Notes under the pieces: model-generated
What the model was told of the DNA's origin: nothing
Seen by the model: only the letters and a program-made list of their open reading frames with translations
Database searches by the model: none
Translations under genes and position numbers: made by a program
Shown here: piece after piece, positions 51,290 through 63,085 of the stretch
How the letters are laid out: every line of letters starts with the position of its first letter
Numbering within the stretch: position 1 is the first letter of the stretch
From: Ahniella affigens
GTDB lineage: Bacteria > Pseudomonadota > Gammaproteobacteria > Xanthomonadales > Ahniellaceae
Assembly (NCBI RefSeq): GCF_003015185.1
Contig: NZ_CP027860.1
Span: 2,294,001-2,358,000, forward strand
DNA: 64,000 bases
Direction of reading: 5' to 3'

Positions 51290-52768
51290 TCAAATTCCGG
51301 CAACAGCCCGTTGGCACCAGGACAGCAGCGGGCCGCCAAACAGGCCAAGACCAATCAACGCCAGCACGTTCAGGCCGAGTACCGTGCGGAACACCCAGTC
51401 GTTCGGGACGACCAGCGCGGCGTCGGATTTTGGCGCATCGAAATACACGACTTTGATCACACGCAGGTAGTAAAACGCGCCAACCACCGCGAATGCACCA
51501 GCGATCAGCGCCAGCCACAAGAACTTGCCGTTGATTGCAGCCATCAGCACTTCCAGCTTGATCAGGAAGCCGATGAAGCCCGGCACGCCAGCCAATGAGC
51601 CCATGACCACGAGCACCAGGAACGCGTACCAACTGTTCCGACTGTTCAGACCCGCGAAGTCTTCGATGTTCTCGGCCTCGAACCCGGAGCGCGACATCAA
51701 CACAATCAGACCGAACGCTGCCGCTGCCGTGATGGCGTAACCAATGGCGTAGAATAGCGAAGCGGAAAAACCCACGACACCGCCACCAATCAAACCAAGC
51801 ACCAGGAAACCGACGTGGCTGACCGTTGAGTAGGCCAGCATGCGTTTGAAGTTGGTCTGCGCGATGGCGATGAGGTTGCCGAGAATCAACGACAGCAACG
51901 ACAACACGGCCAGCATGTTCGCCCAATGCTGCGACGCGTTGCCGAGCGCGTTTTCCAGCAAACGGTAAGCCATCGCAAACGCTGCGATCTTCGGCGCACT
52001 GCCGACAAACAGCGCGACCGCTGTGGGGGCGCCCTGATAGACGTCCGGCACCCACATGTGGAACGGCGCCGTACCAAACTTGAACGCGATACCGATCACG
52101 ATGAACACGATCCCAAACAACACGAGCGTTGGATGCAGCATGTTGCTATTGATCGCACCGCGGATGCCCGTCAGGTCCAGTGTGCCAGTCGCGCCATAGA
52201 CCATGCTCATGCCATACAGCAACATGCCGGAGGCCATCGCGCCAAGCACGAAATACTTCATGGCCGCCTCTGAAGCCAGCCCGTTGTCCCGATCCAACGC
52301 GACCAGTGCATAAGAGCACAGTGCGAGCAGTTCGAGCCCCAGGTAGATGGTCAGCATGGAGCCGCTGGACGCCATCAACATCATGCCCAAGACGGAGAAC
52401 AGAATCAGCAGGTAGTACTCGCCGGTCATCAGCCCGCGCATTTCCAGGCTCGGCTTGGCATAGACCAGGACGAGTGATGAGCTGACCAGAATGAAGAATT
52501 TGGCGATTGTGGCCACACCGTCACGTACGAACATGCCGCTGAAAGCGCTGCCAAAGAGCGAAGCGTCCTGACCATTGCGCCAGACCAGAACGGCGGTGAT
52601 GACCAGCACCAAGAGACTAAGATAGTGCGTCGCGGCCTTCTTGTCTTTTGGGATGTACAGATCGGCCAGCAACAGAATGCAGGCCGACAACGCGAGGAAC
52701 GCTTCGGGCAGAATGGCCCAGAAGTCGAGCATCGACACAGGGCTCGGTATGGGGTTGGCAATCGTCAC
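51290..52768 (-). CDS. nuoN: NADH-quinone oxidoreductase subunit N
   Basis: A 492-residue antiporter-like membrane subunit of complex I with about 14 helices. The GTG at 52768 is chosen because GAGG lies 8 bases upstream and it begins just after the nuoM stop; an ATG at 52732 is the alternative. The discontinuous helix region has F-K-F-G-T-A-P-F-H-M-W-V-P-D-V-Y-Q-G, with the conserved Lys. It takes part in proton pumping. Confidence 0.95.
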   Translation of the reverse strand: MTIANPIPSPVSMLDFWAILPEAFLALSACILLLADLYIPKDKKAATHYLSLLVLVITAVLVWRNGQDASLFGSAFSGMFVRDGVATIAKFFILVSSSLVLVYAKPSLEMRGLMTGEYYLLILFSVLGMMLMASSGSMLTIYLGLELLALCSYALVALDRDNGLASEAAMKYFVLGAMASGMLLYGMSMVYGATGTLDLTGIRGAINSNMLHPTLVLFGIVFIVIGIAFKFGTAPFHMWVPDVYQGAPTAVALFVGSAPKIAAFAMAYRLLENALGNASQHWANMLAVLSLLSLILGNLIAIAQTNFKRMLAYSTVSHVGFLVLGLIGGGVVGFSASLFYAIGYAITAAAAFGLIVLMSRSGFEAENIEDFAGLNSRNSWYAFLVLVVMGSLAGVPGFIGFLIKLEVLMAAINGKFLWLALIAGAFAVVGAFYYLRVIKVVYFDAPKSDAALVVPNDWVFRTVLGLNVLALIGLGLFGGPLLSWCQRAVAGI

Positions 52769-52778
52769 GGGTCGTTCC

Positions 52779-54287
52779 TCAAACTTTGACGCGCAGCAGC
52801 TGCGCAACCACTTCGTTGATCGAGCTGTCCATCAGGTTGGTCAGCGGCGCTGGCCACACGCCGACCAGCAGCACCGCGATCGCGAATGCCCCCAGCATCA
52901 GCGCTTCGCGAGCGTTGATATCGGTGAGATGACGGACGTGATCGTTGCCGATTTCACCAAACACCACGCGCTTGACGAGCCACAGCGTGTAGGCCGCGCC
53001 TACAATCAGCGTGACGGCGGCAGCCGCAGCAATCCAGGGGCTGGCCTGGAAGCTGGCCAGAATCACCATGAACTCGCCGACGAAACCCGAGGTGCCTGGC
53101 AAACCGCTGTTGGCCATACCAAAGAACACAAAGAACGCCGCGAACCAGGGCATCGTGTTCACGACGCCGCCGTAGTCCTTGATCATGCGACTGTGCACGC
53201 GGTCATACAGGACGCCGACGCACGAGAACATGGCACCCGAGATGAAACCGTGCGACACCATTTGCACCATGGCGCCCTGCAGGCCGAGCCGTGCTGCGTC
53301 CGTCGCGCCAGATTCGCGCGCGAGCGTGAATGCGATAAAGGTACCCAGCGTCACAAAGCCCATGTGCGAGATCGACGAGTAGGCGATCAGCTTCTTCATG
53401 TCTTCCTGCACCAGGGCAACAAAGCCGATATAGATGACCGCAATCAGAGACAGCGCAATCACGAGCCACGCGAGCTCGTGCGACGCGTCGGGCGTGATGG
53501 GCAGTGAAAAGCGGATAAACCCATAACCGCCGATCTTCAACATGATTGCGGCCAGCACAACGGACCCGCCGGTTGGGGCTTCAACGTGCGCATCGGGCAG
53601 CCATGTGTGCACCGGGAACATTGGCACCTTGACCGCAAACGCCAACAGGAACGAGAAGAACAGCCAGGTCTGCGCCGTCAGCGGGATGTTGGCCGCCGCG
53701 AGTTCGGTCAGGTTCCAGGTTCCCGTTTGCAGGTACAGGTAGATCAGGCCGATCAACATGAAGATCGAGCCAAAGAACGTGTACAGGAAGAACTTGATGG
53801 TTGCGTAAACGCGGCGCGGCCCGCCCCAAACACCGATGATGATGAACATCGGGATCAACATCGCTTCGAAGAACAAATAGAACAGCAGCGCGTCGGTGGC
53901 AGAGAAGACCCCGATCATCAACGCTTCCAGGAAGAGGAACGCCGCCGTGTACTGATGCACCTTCTCGTCGATGGCTTCCCATGCGCCGATCAACACCAGC
54001 ACGCTGGTAAACGTGGTCAACACGATCAGGGCGACCGATATGCCGTCGGCGCCGAGGCTGTAGTAGGCATTGATCGAGTCGATCCAAAGCTTCGACTCGA
54101 CAAATTGCAGGCCGCCGGCCTGAGCGTCATAGCCCAGATAAAGCGGTATGGACGCCGCGAGCGTCAGCAACGCAACGATCAGCGACACCCAGCGCGCGGT
54201 CGTGGCGCTGTTCCGCCCGAGCACGATGGTTGCGATACCGCCCAAAATGGGCAGGCCGATCAGCAGACTGAGAAGATGTTCGGTCAT
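52779..54287 (-). CDS. nuoM: NADH-quinone oxidoreductase subunit M
   Basis: A 502-residue antiporter-like subunit. Conserved proton-path segments are visible: F-A-V-K-V-P-M-F-P-V-H-T-W-L-P-D-A-H-V-E-A-P (about 220-241) and K-K-L-I-A-Y-S-S-I-S-H-M-G. The length is typical. It lies between nuoL and nuoN. Confidence 0.97.
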   Translation of the reverse strand: MTEHLLSLLIGLPILGGIATIVLGRNSATTARWVSLIVALLTLAASIPLYLGYDAQAGGLQFVESKLWIDSINAYYSLGADGISVALIVLTTFTSVLVLIGAWEAIDEKVHQYTAAFLFLEALMIGVFSATDALLFYLFFEAMLIPMFIIIGVWGGPRRVYATIKFFLYTFFGSIFMLIGLIYLYLQTGTWNLTELAAANIPLTAQTWLFFSFLLAFAVKVPMFPVHTWLPDAHVEAPTGGSVVLAAIMLKIGGYGFIRFSLPITPDASHELAWLVIALSLIAVIYIGFVALVQEDMKKLIAYSSISHMGFVTLGTFIAFTLARESGATDAARLGLQGAMVQMVSHGFISGAMFSCVGVLYDRVHSRMIKDYGGVVNTMPWFAAFFVFFGMANSGLPGTSGFVGEFMVILASFQASPWIAAAAAVTLIVGAAYTLWLVKRVVFGEIGNDHVRHLTDINAREALMLGAFAIAVLLVGVWPAPLTNLMDSSINEVVAQLLRVKV

Positions 54288-54300
54288 GTCGGTTGTCCCG

Positions 54301-56349
54301 TTACTTGAGCCACAGGAAAGCCGACAGCAGCACGATCAATCCAAGAATCATGGCGAAGGCGTAGTGATAGAGGAAACCGGTTTGGATGCTGCGGGTGATC
54401 AGCGACAGGCGGTCGATCAGCGCAGCGCTCCCGTTCACCAAGGCGCCGTCAATGACGGCCGTATCGCCCGCTTTCCAGAACCCACGGCCCAGCAGCACGC
54501 TGCCCCGTGCAAATACGGCCTGGTACAGCGCATCAAACCCGTACTTGTTTTCCAGAATTCGGGCAAGTGGCCGCAGCGTGTTGTAAGCCTTGGTCGCCAG
54601 TTCGCGATTGAACAGGTAGACGTACGCGGCCAGCGCAAAGCCGGCGAACGCCAGCCAAAACGGGAGCGTCATCAGGCCGTGGATTGCAAAGCCGGAGACA
54701 GAGTGGAAGTGCTCCGCCAGGTGGCCCAAAGGCTCACGGCTCGGATCCACGTAAATGGCACCCTGGAAGAAGTCGCCCAGCAGCATGGGTTTTGCGAAGA
54801 ACCATGCGATGGCGACCGACGGGATCGCCAGCAACACCAACGGCACGGTGACCACCCAAGGTGACTCGTGCGGCGGATGCGCGAGCTCGCCGGGCGTGTG
54901 GTGATGGTCGTCGTGATCATCGTGGCCGTCAGCGTCGGCGCCGTCATGATGTTCGTGATGAGCCGGCGCGACCACCTTGAAGCGCTCCTGGCCATGGAAC
55001 GTCAGGAACAACAGACGGAAGCTATACAGTGACGTGACAAAAACACCGAGCAACACAGCGACGTAAGCGTAGGTAAACACGCCGCCGTGCGAGCCCGAGG
55101 CGTGTTCGGCAGCAACAATGATCGCGTCCTTGGAATAAAACCCGCTGAAGAACGGCGTTCCAACGAGGGCCAGCGTGCCGAGCACACCGGTCCAGTAAGT
55201 GATGGGCATGTACTTCTTCAGCCCGCCCATGTGCCGCATATCCTGCTCATGGTGCATGGCCATGATCACGGAGCCCGCGCCAAGGAAGAGCAATGCCTTG
55301 AAGAAGGCATGGGTCATCAGATGAAACACCGCCGCGTTATAGGCCGAGACGCCGAGGGCAACGGTCATGTAGCCGAGCTGCGACAAGGTGGAATACGCCA
55401 CTACCCGCTTGATGTCGTTCTGCACCAGACCAATCAGGCCAGTGAACAGCGCGGTGGTCGCGCCGGTGAATGCAATGAAGGCCAATGCCGTCTCAGACAA
55501 TTCATAGAGCGGCGACATGCGTGCGACCATGAAGATGCCCGCGGTCACCATCGTGGCGGCATGGATCAACGCCGAGATCGGCGTCGGACCTTCCATGGAG
55601 TCTGGCAGCCAGACATGCAGCGGGACCTGCGCCGATTTGCCCATGGCACCAATGAACAGCAAGATACCGATGACCGTTGGCACGGCCCACGCGTGACCGG
55701 CGAGGATCTCGATCGTCTTGCCGCTGATCGTTTCGCGGTTCGCAAACACGGTCGCGTAGTCGAGCGAGCCGAAGTACCAGAGTACCGCAGCAATACCGAG
55801 CAGGAATCCGAAGTCGCCGACGCGATTGACGAGGAACGCCTTCATGTTCGCGAAAATGGCACTCGGGCGCTTGAACCAGAAGCCGATCAGCAGATAGGAC
55901 ACTAGGCCCACGGCTTCCCACCCGAAGAACAGTTGCAGGAAGTTGTTGCTCATGACGAGCATCAGCATCGAGAACGTGAACAGCGCGATGTACGAGAAAA
56001 AGCGCTGGTAACCCGGGTCTTCTTCCATGTAGCCGATCGTGTAGACGTGCACCATCAACGACACGAATGTGACCACTACCATCATCATGGCGGTCAGCCG
56101 ATCGATCAGGAACCCGACATGGGCGCTGTAGCCGCCGATTTCGAACCAGGTGTAAAGGTTTTCGTTAAAGACCGGCGCGTTGTCGAATGCGAGCTGTTTG
56201 AAGACATAGAGCGACAGAATGCAAGACAGCGCCACACCGCCGATCGTGACCGTATGCGCGCCGATGCGGCCGATCTGCCGACCGAACAGGCCAGCCAGGA
56301 TGGCACCGAACAACGGTGCGAGAGCAATGATGATCAATAGGGTCTTCAT
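54301..56349 (-). CDS. nuoL: NADH-quinone oxidoreductase subunit L
   Basis: A 682-residue antiporter-like subunit with the C-terminal lateral helix expected of NuoL. Conserved segments include S-A-Q-V-P-L-H-V-W-L-P-D-S-M-E-G-P-T-P and D-I-K-R-V-V-A-Y-S-T-L-S-Q-L-G. A His/Asp-rich insert at about residues 461-490 (H-H-E-H-H-D-G then D-D-H-D-D-H-H-H) interrupts a loop late in the protein. Confidence 0.97.
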   Translation of the reverse strand: MKTLLIIIALAPLFGAILAGLFGRQIGRIGAHTVTIGGVALSCILSLYVFKQLAFDNAPVFNENLYTWFEIGGYSAHVGFLIDRLTAMMMVVVTFVSLMVHVYTIGYMEEDPGYQRFFSYIALFTFSMLMLVMSNNFLQLFFGWEAVGLVSYLLIGFWFKRPSAIFANMKAFLVNRVGDFGFLLGIAAVLWYFGSLDYATVFANRETISGKTIEILAGHAWAVPTVIGILLFIGAMGKSAQVPLHVWLPDSMEGPTPISALIHAATMVTAGIFMVARMSPLYELSETALAFIAFTGATTALFTGLIGLVQNDIKRVVAYSTLSQLGYMTVALGVSAYNAAVFHLMTHAFFKALLFLGAGSVIMAMHHEQDMRHMGGLKKYMPITYWTGVLGTLALVGTPFFSGFYSKDAIIVAAEHASGSHGGVFTYAYVAVLLGVFVTSLYSFRLLFLTFHGQERFKVVAPAHHEHHDGADADGHDDHDDHHHTPGELAHPPHESPWVVTVPLVLLAIPSVAIAWFFAKPMLLGDFFQGAIYVDPSREPLGHLAEHFHSVSGFAIHGLMTLPFWLAFAGFALAAYVYLFNRELATKAYNTLRPLARILENKYGFDALYQAVFARGSVLLGRGFWKAGDTAVIDGALVNGSAALIDRLSLITRSIQTGFLYHYAFAMILGLIVLLSAFLWLK

Positions 56350-56352
56350 GAC

Positions 56353-56658
56353 TCAGCCCTTCATGCTGTCGAGTTCTTCGACATTGATGGTCGAACGGTT
56401 GCGGAACAGCACGACCAGAATGGCCAGGCCGATCGCCGACTCCGCCGCTGCGACGGTCAGAATGAAGAACACGAATATCTGCCCGGCCGCGTCGCCGAGA
56501 AAGCTGGAAAACGCGACAAAGTTGATGTTCACCGCGAGCAGCATGAGCTCGATGGCCATCAGCAGAATGATGACGTTCTTGCGGTTGATGAAGATGCCGG
56601 CGAGCGCGATGCAGAACAACACGGCGCCTAAGGCCAGATAATGGCCGAGACTGATCAT
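56353..56658 (-). CDS. nuoK: NADH-quinone oxidoreductase subunit K
   Basis: A 101-residue, three-helix membrane subunit with the conserved Glu of helix 2 ([11 protein letters not shown]) and [10 protein letters not shown]. It overlaps the nuoJ end by 4 bases. Confidence 0.97.
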   Translation of the reverse strand: MISLGHYLALGAVLFCIALAGIFINRKNVIILLMAIELMLLAVNINFVAFSSFLGDAAGQIFVFFILTVAAAESAIGLAILVVLFRNRSTINVEELDSMKG

Positions 56659-57275
56659 GGCGTCGGTTCCTCCTGCTTGGCCTGCTTCGGCAATTCGACC
56701 AGGCGAATGCGGTCACTGGCCCGCACTGCGGCCTGCTCAGATGGGTTCTGAGTGCGCACGTTCGGGCGATGTCGAAGCGTGAGCGCGACTGCGGCGATGA
56801 TTGCCACGGTCAGGATCAATGCTGCAACCTCGAACGCCAACACATAGTCGGTGAACAGCACGCGACCGAGCCACGCCGTATTGCTGAATCCGGCGGCAGC
56901 TGCGGGGTCGCCGGCGGGCCCAATCTCTTGCATCTTGCCCTGGCCCAGCAGACTGAGCACTTCGACCAACATGATCACGGCAACCGCGATGCCCGAAGGC
57001 AGATAGCTCGCAAAACCCTCGCGGCCCGGCAGCACTTTGATGTCCAGCATCATGACGACGAACAGGAACAGCACCATCACAGCGCCAACGTAGACCAGGA
57101 TCAGGGCCAGCGCGAGGAACTCCGCCTTGATCAGAAGCCAAGTGCAGGCCACCGTAAAGAAGGTCAAGACCAGGCTCAGCGCCGCATGCACGGGATTCCG
57201 TGACAGGATCACCCCCAGCGCAGCGCCGATGGTGACCACCGCGAATCCGTAGAACAGAATCAAGTCGTAACTCAT
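56655..57275 (-). CDS. nuoJ: NADH-quinone oxidoreductase subunit J
   Basis: A 206-residue membrane subunit with five helices, [11 protein letters not shown] and [17 protein letters not shown]. The ATG at 57275 has GAGG upstream and is preferred over an in-frame start 23 codons earlier. The polar C-terminal tail (about 168-206) is probably cytoplasmic. Confidence 0.96.
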   Translation of the reverse strand: MSYDLILFYGFAVVTIGAALGVILSRNPVHAALSLVLTFFTVACTWLLIKAEFLALALILVYVGAVMVLFLFVVMMLDIKVLPGREGFASYLPSGIAVAVIMLVEVLSLLGQGKMQEIGPAGDPAAAAGFSNTAWLGRVLFTDYVLAFEVAALILTVAIIAAVALTLRHRPNVRTQNPSEQAAVRASDRIRLVELPKQAKQEEPTP

Positions 57276-57282
57276 ATCGGCC

Positions 57283-57771
57283 TCACCGGAATGCCGCGTC
57301 TTGAGCGCGAGCCTCTGCGATCTGCTGCTCGTAGCGATCACCAATGGCCAGCAATTTGGCCTTGGTCATGATGTTCTCGCCGCGCTGCTCGAAGTGATAC
57401 TCATGAATGTGCGTCTCGACGATCGAATCGACCGGGCAGCTTTCCTCGCAGAAGCCGCAGAAGATGCACTTGAACAGATCGATGTCATAGCGCGTGGTGC
57501 GACGTTGGCCGTCGCCACGCGGTTCGGAGTCGATCGTGATGGCCAAGGCCGGGCAAACAGCTTCGCATAGTTTGCAAGCAATGCAGCGCTCCTCGCCATT
57601 CGGGTAGCGACGCAGCGCATGCAGGCCGCGGAAGCGGTTGGACTTGGGCGTGACTTCCTCAGGGTACTGCAAGGTGTATTTGGGCTTGACGAAGTACTTC
57701 CCCGTCACGCTCATGCCTTTGATCAGTTCGAGGAGCAACAGACTCTTGAAGTAGCGAGTGATCTTTTCCAT
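57283..57771 (-). CDS. nuoI: NADH-quinone oxidoreductase subunit I
   Basis: A 162-residue ferredoxin-like subunit with two [4Fe-4S] sites, Cys 63/66/69/73 ([12 protein letters not shown]) and 102/105/108/112 ([12 protein letters not shown]), for clusters N6a and N6b. Confidence 0.98.
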   Translation of the reverse strand: MEKITRYFKSLLLLELIKGMSVTGKYFVKPKYTLQYPEEVTPKSNRFRGLHALRRYPNGEERCIACKLCEAVCPALAITIDSEPRGDGQRRTTRYDIDLFKCIFCGFCEESCPVDSIVETHIHEYHFEQRGENIMTKAKLLAIGDRYEQQIAEARAQDAAFR

Positions 57772-57784
57772 AAGGGGCTTCCCG

Positions 57785-58858
57785 TCAGGTGCCTGCTACG
57801 AACACGCCGGCATAGGCCATGATGCCCGTGGCGAAGATCCAGGCAATGCACAACGGAATGAAGACTTTCCAGCCCAGACGCATGATCTGGTCATAGCGGT
57901 AGCGCGGGAACGTGGCGCGGAACCACAGAAAGAGGAAGGCAAAGATAAAGGCCTTAATGAACAGCCACCACCAACCATCGGCCGACAGCAGCGGAATACC
58001 CAGACCCTGAAGCGGCGACAACCACCCGCCCATGAACAGCAACGCCGCGAGGAAGCAGATCAGGATCATGTTCGCGTATTCCGCGAGGAAGAACAGCGCG
58101 AAGGCAGAGCCTGCGTATTCGACATGGAATCCGGCAACGATTTCCGATTCACCTTCAGCCACGTCAAATGGCGCGCGATTGGTTTCGGCGACACCCGAGA
58201 TAAAGTAGATGATGAACAGCGGCAGCAGCGGCCACATGAACCACTCGAACATGCCCGCGTTGCCTTGCTGCGCTTCGACGATCTCTGTCAGGTTCAGTGA
58301 CCCGGCAGAAATCAAGACGCCGACCAGGCACAGACCCATTGCGATTTCGTACGACACCACCTGGGCGGCACTGCGCATGGCGCCCAGGAACGCGTACTTG
58401 GAGTTTGACGCCCAGCCCGCCAGGATGATGCCGTAGACGCCCATCGAGGTCATCGCGAGCAGGTACAACAGACCGGCGTTCAGGTTGGCAATGCGTGTCT
58501 GGTAATCAAACGGAATCACCGCCCACGCCGCAAACGCAGGTGCTAGCGCCAGGATGGGTGCCAGCCGGAAGAGCCATGGGTTGGCCTCGGCCGGAATCAC
58601 CAGTTCTTTGAACAGCAGCTTGAACACGTCGGCAAATGGCTGGAGGATGCCCTTGCCGATATAGACCGGCCCGTAGCGAACCTGCATCCAGCCGATGACT
58701 TTGCGTTCCCACAACGAGTAGAACGCCACCGCGATGATCAATGGCAGCGTCAGCACCACGATCTTCAGCAGATTCCAGATCAACAGCCCAGTGGTTGGCC
58801 AATCGACAAACCAACCCATGAAGGTGCCGTGCACTTGATTGACGAATTCGCTGATCAT
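57785..58858 (-). CDS. nuoH: NADH-quinone oxidoreductase subunit H
   Basis: A 357-residue membrane subunit next to the quinone site. Conserved [34 protein letters not shown] and [11 protein letters not shown] are present. The ATG at 58858 overlaps the nuoG stop (ATGA), which sets the start. Confidence 0.97.
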   Translation of the reverse strand: MISEFVNQVHGTFMGWFVDWPTTGLLIWNLLKIVVLTLPLIIAVAFYSLWERKVIGWMQVRYGPVYIGKGILQPFADVFKLLFKELVIPAEANPWLFRLAPILALAPAFAAWAVIPFDYQTRIANLNAGLLYLLAMTSMGVYGIILAGWASNSKYAFLGAMRSAAQVVSYEIAMGLCLVGVLISAGSLNLTEIVEAQQGNAGMFEWFMWPLLPLFIIYFISGVAETNRAPFDVAEGESEIVAGFHVEYAGSAFALFFLAEYANMILICFLAALLFMGGWLSPLQGLGIPLLSADGWWWLFIKAFIFAFLFLWFRATFPRYRYDQIMRLGWKVFIPLCIAWIFATGIMAYAGVFVAGT

Positions 58859-61227
58859 GCCTCGCTCCGCGTCACCGTCAGGGGGCTGCCCATCACGCCC
58901 AATTTGAGACTGGCGTCCTGAGCTGATTCGATCCAAGCCGCGCCAACCGGGACGCGCTCGGTCACCAACAGTGCCAATTCAGCCTCGCCCTGCCCGCTCT
59001 TGACCTTGACTGTTCGCGCGTCCTGAATCTGCAGTCGCTTTGCATCCGCGGGATGCACCGCAACCGTGGCCGAAGCGGCAATCGGCGTGCTCTGCAACGC
59101 CGGGCTGCGGCGCACCGTTGCATCGACCGAGTAAGGCGCGACTGTCGCGACCAAGCGGAGCCCATCGCCGGTTTCGCTTTGCGCAGCAAGGGTCGTCGAT
59201 TCTGCCGGCGTGTCGCTCGATGCCGCAGCGAGCACCTTGGCGACGTCAGCATGTACCTCGGCAAAGTCGTTGTACGTAAAGCCTGGCAATTCCAGATTGC
59301 CGGCGAGCGCCCGCAATACGCGCCAGCCGGGACGCGACTGGCCGGGCAGCTTCGCGCTGGCGGATTGACGCTGCACCGTGGCATCCACGTTCACGAGACT
59401 GGCGTCGATCTCGGGTGTCAAACCGATCGGCAGAATCACATTCGCACGAGCCTTCAGCGCATCATTCGCATAGGCGGCGAATGCAATCACGGATTTGGCG
59501 GCCAGCAACGCGTTTTGCGCCGCGGCCATGTCGGCGACGTCGTACGGCAGCTCAGCCCGATAGAGGATCAGCGTTTCCGGATTCGCGCGCAGGGCCTCGC
59601 CGACGGCCTTGCCCGACGTTGGCAAGACATTCAGCGCATTCAGACCTGCGGCATTGGCGCCAGCCGGGACTTCGTTACAGGCTGCGCCAGTCGCTTGCGC
59701 AATGAAGCGTGCAAGCGCGCGCAGCACCGACGCGTCGGCGTGCTGGTGCGCGGTATCACCCACGAGTACGAGCTTGCTTGAAGCGGCTTGCAGCGCGGCG
59801 ATGGCAGCGCGGGCGCGGTCATCGGCGATCGCGCCTTGCAGCACGTTCTGAAGCGCGGTCGGCGCAGCCGCGCCCGCCTCTACGGCCGCCTTCGCAAGGG
59901 CGGCGAGACTCGCCACTTGCCGCGACGGCTCGCTGACCCACTGGTCGGCACAGTCGAAATGGAACTCGAACGCAATGGGGTTGATGGCGAAGACCTTGGC
60001 ACCATGCTTCCAAGCTTTGCGGATGCGATGACCGAGCAGCGGCTGATCGAGTCGTGGGTTGCTACCCACAATCAGAATGGCACCGGCACGTTCGATCTCA
60101 GCCAGCGGCATCTGGAAACGCGGCAGCGACGCCGTTCCAGCTTGCAGCCGCGAATCGATCACGCGCAATCGGTGATCGATCTGCTCGATACCCAGCGCAC
60201 GGAGTACCTTGCCGACAAGATAGCCTTCCTCGTTGCTCGTCGCCGAACCAACGAGTGCCGCCGCGCTGCTGCTCTTGGCTTGCTTCAGCAACTTGGCGGC
60301 GCCTTCGAGCGCCTGCTCCCAGCTCGCCTCACGCAGCACGCCGTCCGTATCACGCAGCATCGGTGCGGTGACGCGGTCGGCGGCAAGCAATCCTTGGTGC
60401 GAATAGCGATCGCGGTCGGACAACCACGACTCGTTGATGGCCTCGTTGGCACGTGGTACGACGCGCAGCACTTCGCCGCGACGAAGGTGCACGAATTGGT
60501 TCGAACCCAGCGCATCATGATCAGCAATTGCGTCGCGCGCGATCAATTCCCAAGGCCGAGCACGGAAACGAAAGACCTTGTTCGTCAACGCGCCGACCGG
60601 GCACACATCGATGATGTTGCCACCCAACTCGGATTCGATCGACTTGCCGATATACGTGCCGATCTCGGTGTTTTCGCCGCGACCAATACCGCCGAGCTCA
60701 TAAGTGCCAGCGATCTCGCTCATGAAACGGACGCAGCGCGTGCAATGAATGCAGCGGGTCATTTCGGTCGCCACCAACGGACCGATATCTTCGTCGGCGA
60801 CTACCCGTTTGCGTTCCGCAAAACGCGACACGGAGCGGCCGTAGCCCATTGCGACGTCCTGCAATTCGCATTCACCGCCCTGATCGCAGATCGGGCAGTC
60901 GAGCGGATGGTTGATCAGCAGGAATTCCATGACGTTGCGCTGCGAGTTCAATGCCCGCGCGGTTTGCGTCCAGATCTTCATGCCTTCCATCACCGGGGTC
61001 GCACACGCCGGCACTGGCTTTGGCGCCTTCTCGACGTCGACCAGACACATGCGGCAGTTCGCGGCGATCGGGAGCTTCTCGTGATAGCAGAAGCGTGGCA
61101 CGGGGATCTTCGCGGCATCCGTCGCGTGAATGATCATCGAGCCTTTCTTGACCTGCATCGGCCGACCATCCACCTCGACATTCACCATATCGGGCGGGGT
61201 ATTCGGAGTGACTGGTTGCGCGCTCAT
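58855..61227 (-). CDS. nuoG: NADH-quinone oxidoreductase subunit G
   Basis: A 790-residue iron-sulfur subunit. The N-terminal ferredoxin domain carries the [2Fe-2S] cysteines (F-C-Y-H-x6-A-A-N-C-R-M-C). The His-ligated cluster segment ([14 protein letters not shown]) and C-I-H-C-T-R-C-V follow. The C-terminal molybdopterin-oxidoreductase-like part is Ala-rich and diverged, as usual. The start overlaps the nuoF stop. Confidence 0.96.
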   Translation of the reverse strand: MSAQPVTPNTPPDMVNVEVDGRPMQVKKGSMIIHATDAAKIPVPRFCYHEKLPIAANCRMCLVDVEKAPKPVPACATPVMEGMKIWTQTARALNSQRNVMEFLLINHPLDCPICDQGGECELQDVAMGYGRSVSRFAERKRVVADEDIGPLVATEMTRCIHCTRCVRFMSEIAGTYELGGIGRGENTEIGTYIGKSIESELGGNIIDVCPVGALTNKVFRFRARPWELIARDAIADHDALGSNQFVHLRRGEVLRVVPRANEAINESWLSDRDRYSHQGLLAADRVTAPMLRDTDGVLREASWEQALEGAAKLLKQAKSSSAAALVGSATSNEEGYLVGKVLRALGIEQIDHRLRVIDSRLQAGTASLPRFQMPLAEIERAGAILIVGSNPRLDQPLLGHRIRKAWKHGAKVFAINPIAFEFHFDCADQWVSEPSRQVASLAALAKAAVEAGAAAPTALQNVLQGAIADDRARAAIAALQAASSKLVLVGDTAHQHADASVLRALARFIAQATGAACNEVPAGANAAGLNALNVLPTSGKAVGEALRANPETLILYRAELPYDVADMAAAQNALLAAKSVIAFAAYANDALKARANVILPIGLTPEIDASLVNVDATVQRQSASAKLPGQSRPGWRVLRALAGNLELPGFTYNDFAEVHADVAKVLAAASSDTPAESTTLAAQSETGDGLRLVATVAPYSVDATVRRSPALQSTPIAASATVAVHPADAKRLQIQDARTVKVKSGQGEAELALLVTERVPVGAAWIESAQDASLKLGVMGSPLTVTRSEA

Positions 61228-62537
61228 GCCGCCTTCCCTACTTCTGAATCAACGATCGAGCGCTTGTGCTCGATGTAGTACTCGAACTCATGCCAGAAAT
61301 GGCGCAGGAACCCCTGCACAGGCCACGCGGCGGCTTCGCCGAACGCACAAATCGTATGGCCTTCGATCTGGCCTGCGGCTTGTTTCAGCATGTGCACATC
61401 CTCGATCGACGCTTTGCCGTCGACGATGCGCGTCAGCATGCGATACATCCAGCCCGTGCCTTCGCGGCACGGCGTGCATTGGCCGCAGCTCTCGGCATAG
61501 TAGAAGCGCGCGATGCGCTGGCAAGCACGGACCATGCACGTCGTATCGTCCATGACGATGACGGCACCGGAACCAAGACCGGAGCCAGCCTTCTGGATCG
61601 CGTCGTAGTCCATCGTCAGGCCCATCATGGTGTCCGCCGGCAGCACCGGCATCGACGACCCACCCGGAATCACAGCCTTGAGCTTACGCCCCGGGCGCAT
61701 GCCACCGGCCATTTCCAGTAAATCTTTGAATGGCGTGCCGAGACGGATTTCGAAGTTGCCAGGTTTTTGCACATGGCCAGACACCGAAAACACTTTCGGG
61801 CCACCGTTGTTCGGCTTGCCGAGTTCGAGGAACCACTGCGCGCCGTTGCGAATGATCGCCGGGACGGATGCGTAGGTTTCGGTGTTATTGATCGTGGTTG
61901 GTTTGCCGAACAGACCAAAGTTGGCCGGAAACGGCGGCTTGAAGCGTGGTTGGCCCTTTTTGCCTTCCAGCGATTCCATCAGCGCGGTTTCTTCACCGCA
62001 GATGTAGGCGCCAGCACCGAGCGCGCCATAGATGTCGATATCGACACCCGTGCCTTTGATGTTCTTGCCCAGCCAACCGTTCGCGTACGCCTCTTTCAGC
62101 GCTTCCTCGAAATGCTCAAACGGCTCGTGATGGAACTCGCCGCGTAGGTAGTTGTAGCCGACGGTTGAGTTCGTTGCGTAACAGGCAATCGCCATGCCTT
62201 CGATCACGGCATGCGGGTTGTAGCGCAGGATATCGCGGTCCTTGCACGTGCCCGGTTCCGATTCGTCGGAGTTGCACAGGATGTACTTCTGGCCCGGTGC
62301 ATTGCGCGGCATGAAGCTCCACTTCAAACCGGTCGGGAAGCCGGCACCGCCACGACCACGCAGCGACGACTGCTTGACCGTTTCGATGACCTGCTCGCGC
62401 GAGATCGGGTCGGTGAGGACCTTGCTCAGCGCCTGATAGCCACCAGCCTTGATGTAGCTGTCGTAGCTCCAGGGCTTGTCGAAATGCAGGGTCGTGAAAA
62501 CGACGTTGTGTTCTTGCGGGGCGGGACCGACGGCCAT
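61224..62537 (-). CDS. nuoF: NADH-quinone oxidoreductase subunit F
   Basis: A 437-residue NADH- and FMN-binding subunit. It has [26 protein letters not shown] and the N3 cluster segment [12 protein letters not shown] (about 345-356). The ATG at 62537 gives a typical N-terminus 13 bp after the nuoE stop; a TTG ten codons earlier is possible. Confidence 0.96.
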   Translation of the reverse strand: MAVGPAPQEHNVVFTTLHFDKPWSYDSYIKAGGYQALSKVLTDPISREQVIETVKQSSLRGRGGAGFPTGLKWSFMPRNAPGQKYILCNSDESEPGTCKDRDILRYNPHAVIEGMAIACYATNSTVGYNYLRGEFHHEPFEHFEEALKEAYANGWLGKNIKGTGVDIDIYGALGAGAYICGEETALMESLEGKKGQPRFKPPFPANFGLFGKPTTINNTETYASVPAIIRNGAQWFLELGKPNNGGPKVFSVSGHVQKPGNFEIRLGTPFKDLLEMAGGMRPGRKLKAVIPGGSSMPVLPADTMMGLTMDYDAIQKAGSGLGSGAVIVMDDTTCMVRACQRIARFYYAESCGQCTPCREGTGWMYRMLTRIVDGKASIEDVHMLKQAAGQIEGHTICAFGEAAAWPVQGFLRHFWHEFEYYIEHKRSIVDSEVGKAA

Positions 62538-62550
62538 GGGCGTCCAGTGC

Positions 62551-63078
62551 TCACTTAAGGTTGTCAATGATGGAGTCGACCTTCTCTGCCGTCAGCCGCT
62601 CGTGATAGTGGCCATTGACCACCATCATCGGGGCGCCAGCACAGGCGGCCAAGCATTCTTCTTCCTGTTTCAGGTAGACGCGACCATCCGCGGTCGATTC
62701 GCCCAGCTTGATGCCGAGCTTGCGCTCGCATTGCTTGACGATGCCCTCGGCGCCATTCAACCAGCAGGAAATGTTTGTGCAGATCGCGACATTGTTGCGA
62801 CCGACGGGCGTGACTTCGAACATCGAGTAGAAGTTCGCCACTTCGTAGGCCCAGATCGCGGGCAGGTCCAGATACTTCGCGACGGCCGTGATCAGTTCGT
62901 CGGTCAGATGGCCGTGGTTCTGCTCTTGTGCCGCGAACAACGCCTGCAGCAGCGCCGAGCGCTTGCGCTCAGGCGGGAATTTGGCGAGCCAATGATCGAT
63001 GTGCTCGCGCGTGTGCGCGGTCAGCACGACCTGGGGATCGACATTTTTGACTTGCTCGTAGTGACCAGTGGCTTTCAT
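62551..63078 (-). CDS. nuoE: NADH-quinone oxidoreductase subunit E
   Basis: A 175-residue thioredoxin-fold subunit. The [2Fe-2S] cysteines are C100, C105, C142 and C146. It works with NuoF at the NADH entry site. Confidence 0.97.
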   Translation of the reverse strand: MKATGHYEQVKNVDPQVVLTAHTREHIDHWLAKFPPERKRSALLQALFAAQEQNHGHLTDELITAVAKYLDLPAIWAYEVANFYSMFEVTPVGRNNVAICTNISCWLNGAEGIVKQCERKLGIKLGESTADGRVYLKQEEECLAACAGAPMMVVNGHYHERLTAEKVDSIIDNLK

Positions 63079-63085
63079 AACATTC

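Noticed and set aside
59788-61278. 496-codon open frame opposite nuoG
   Set aside because: nuoG has all expected iron-sulfur motifs and coupled ends.
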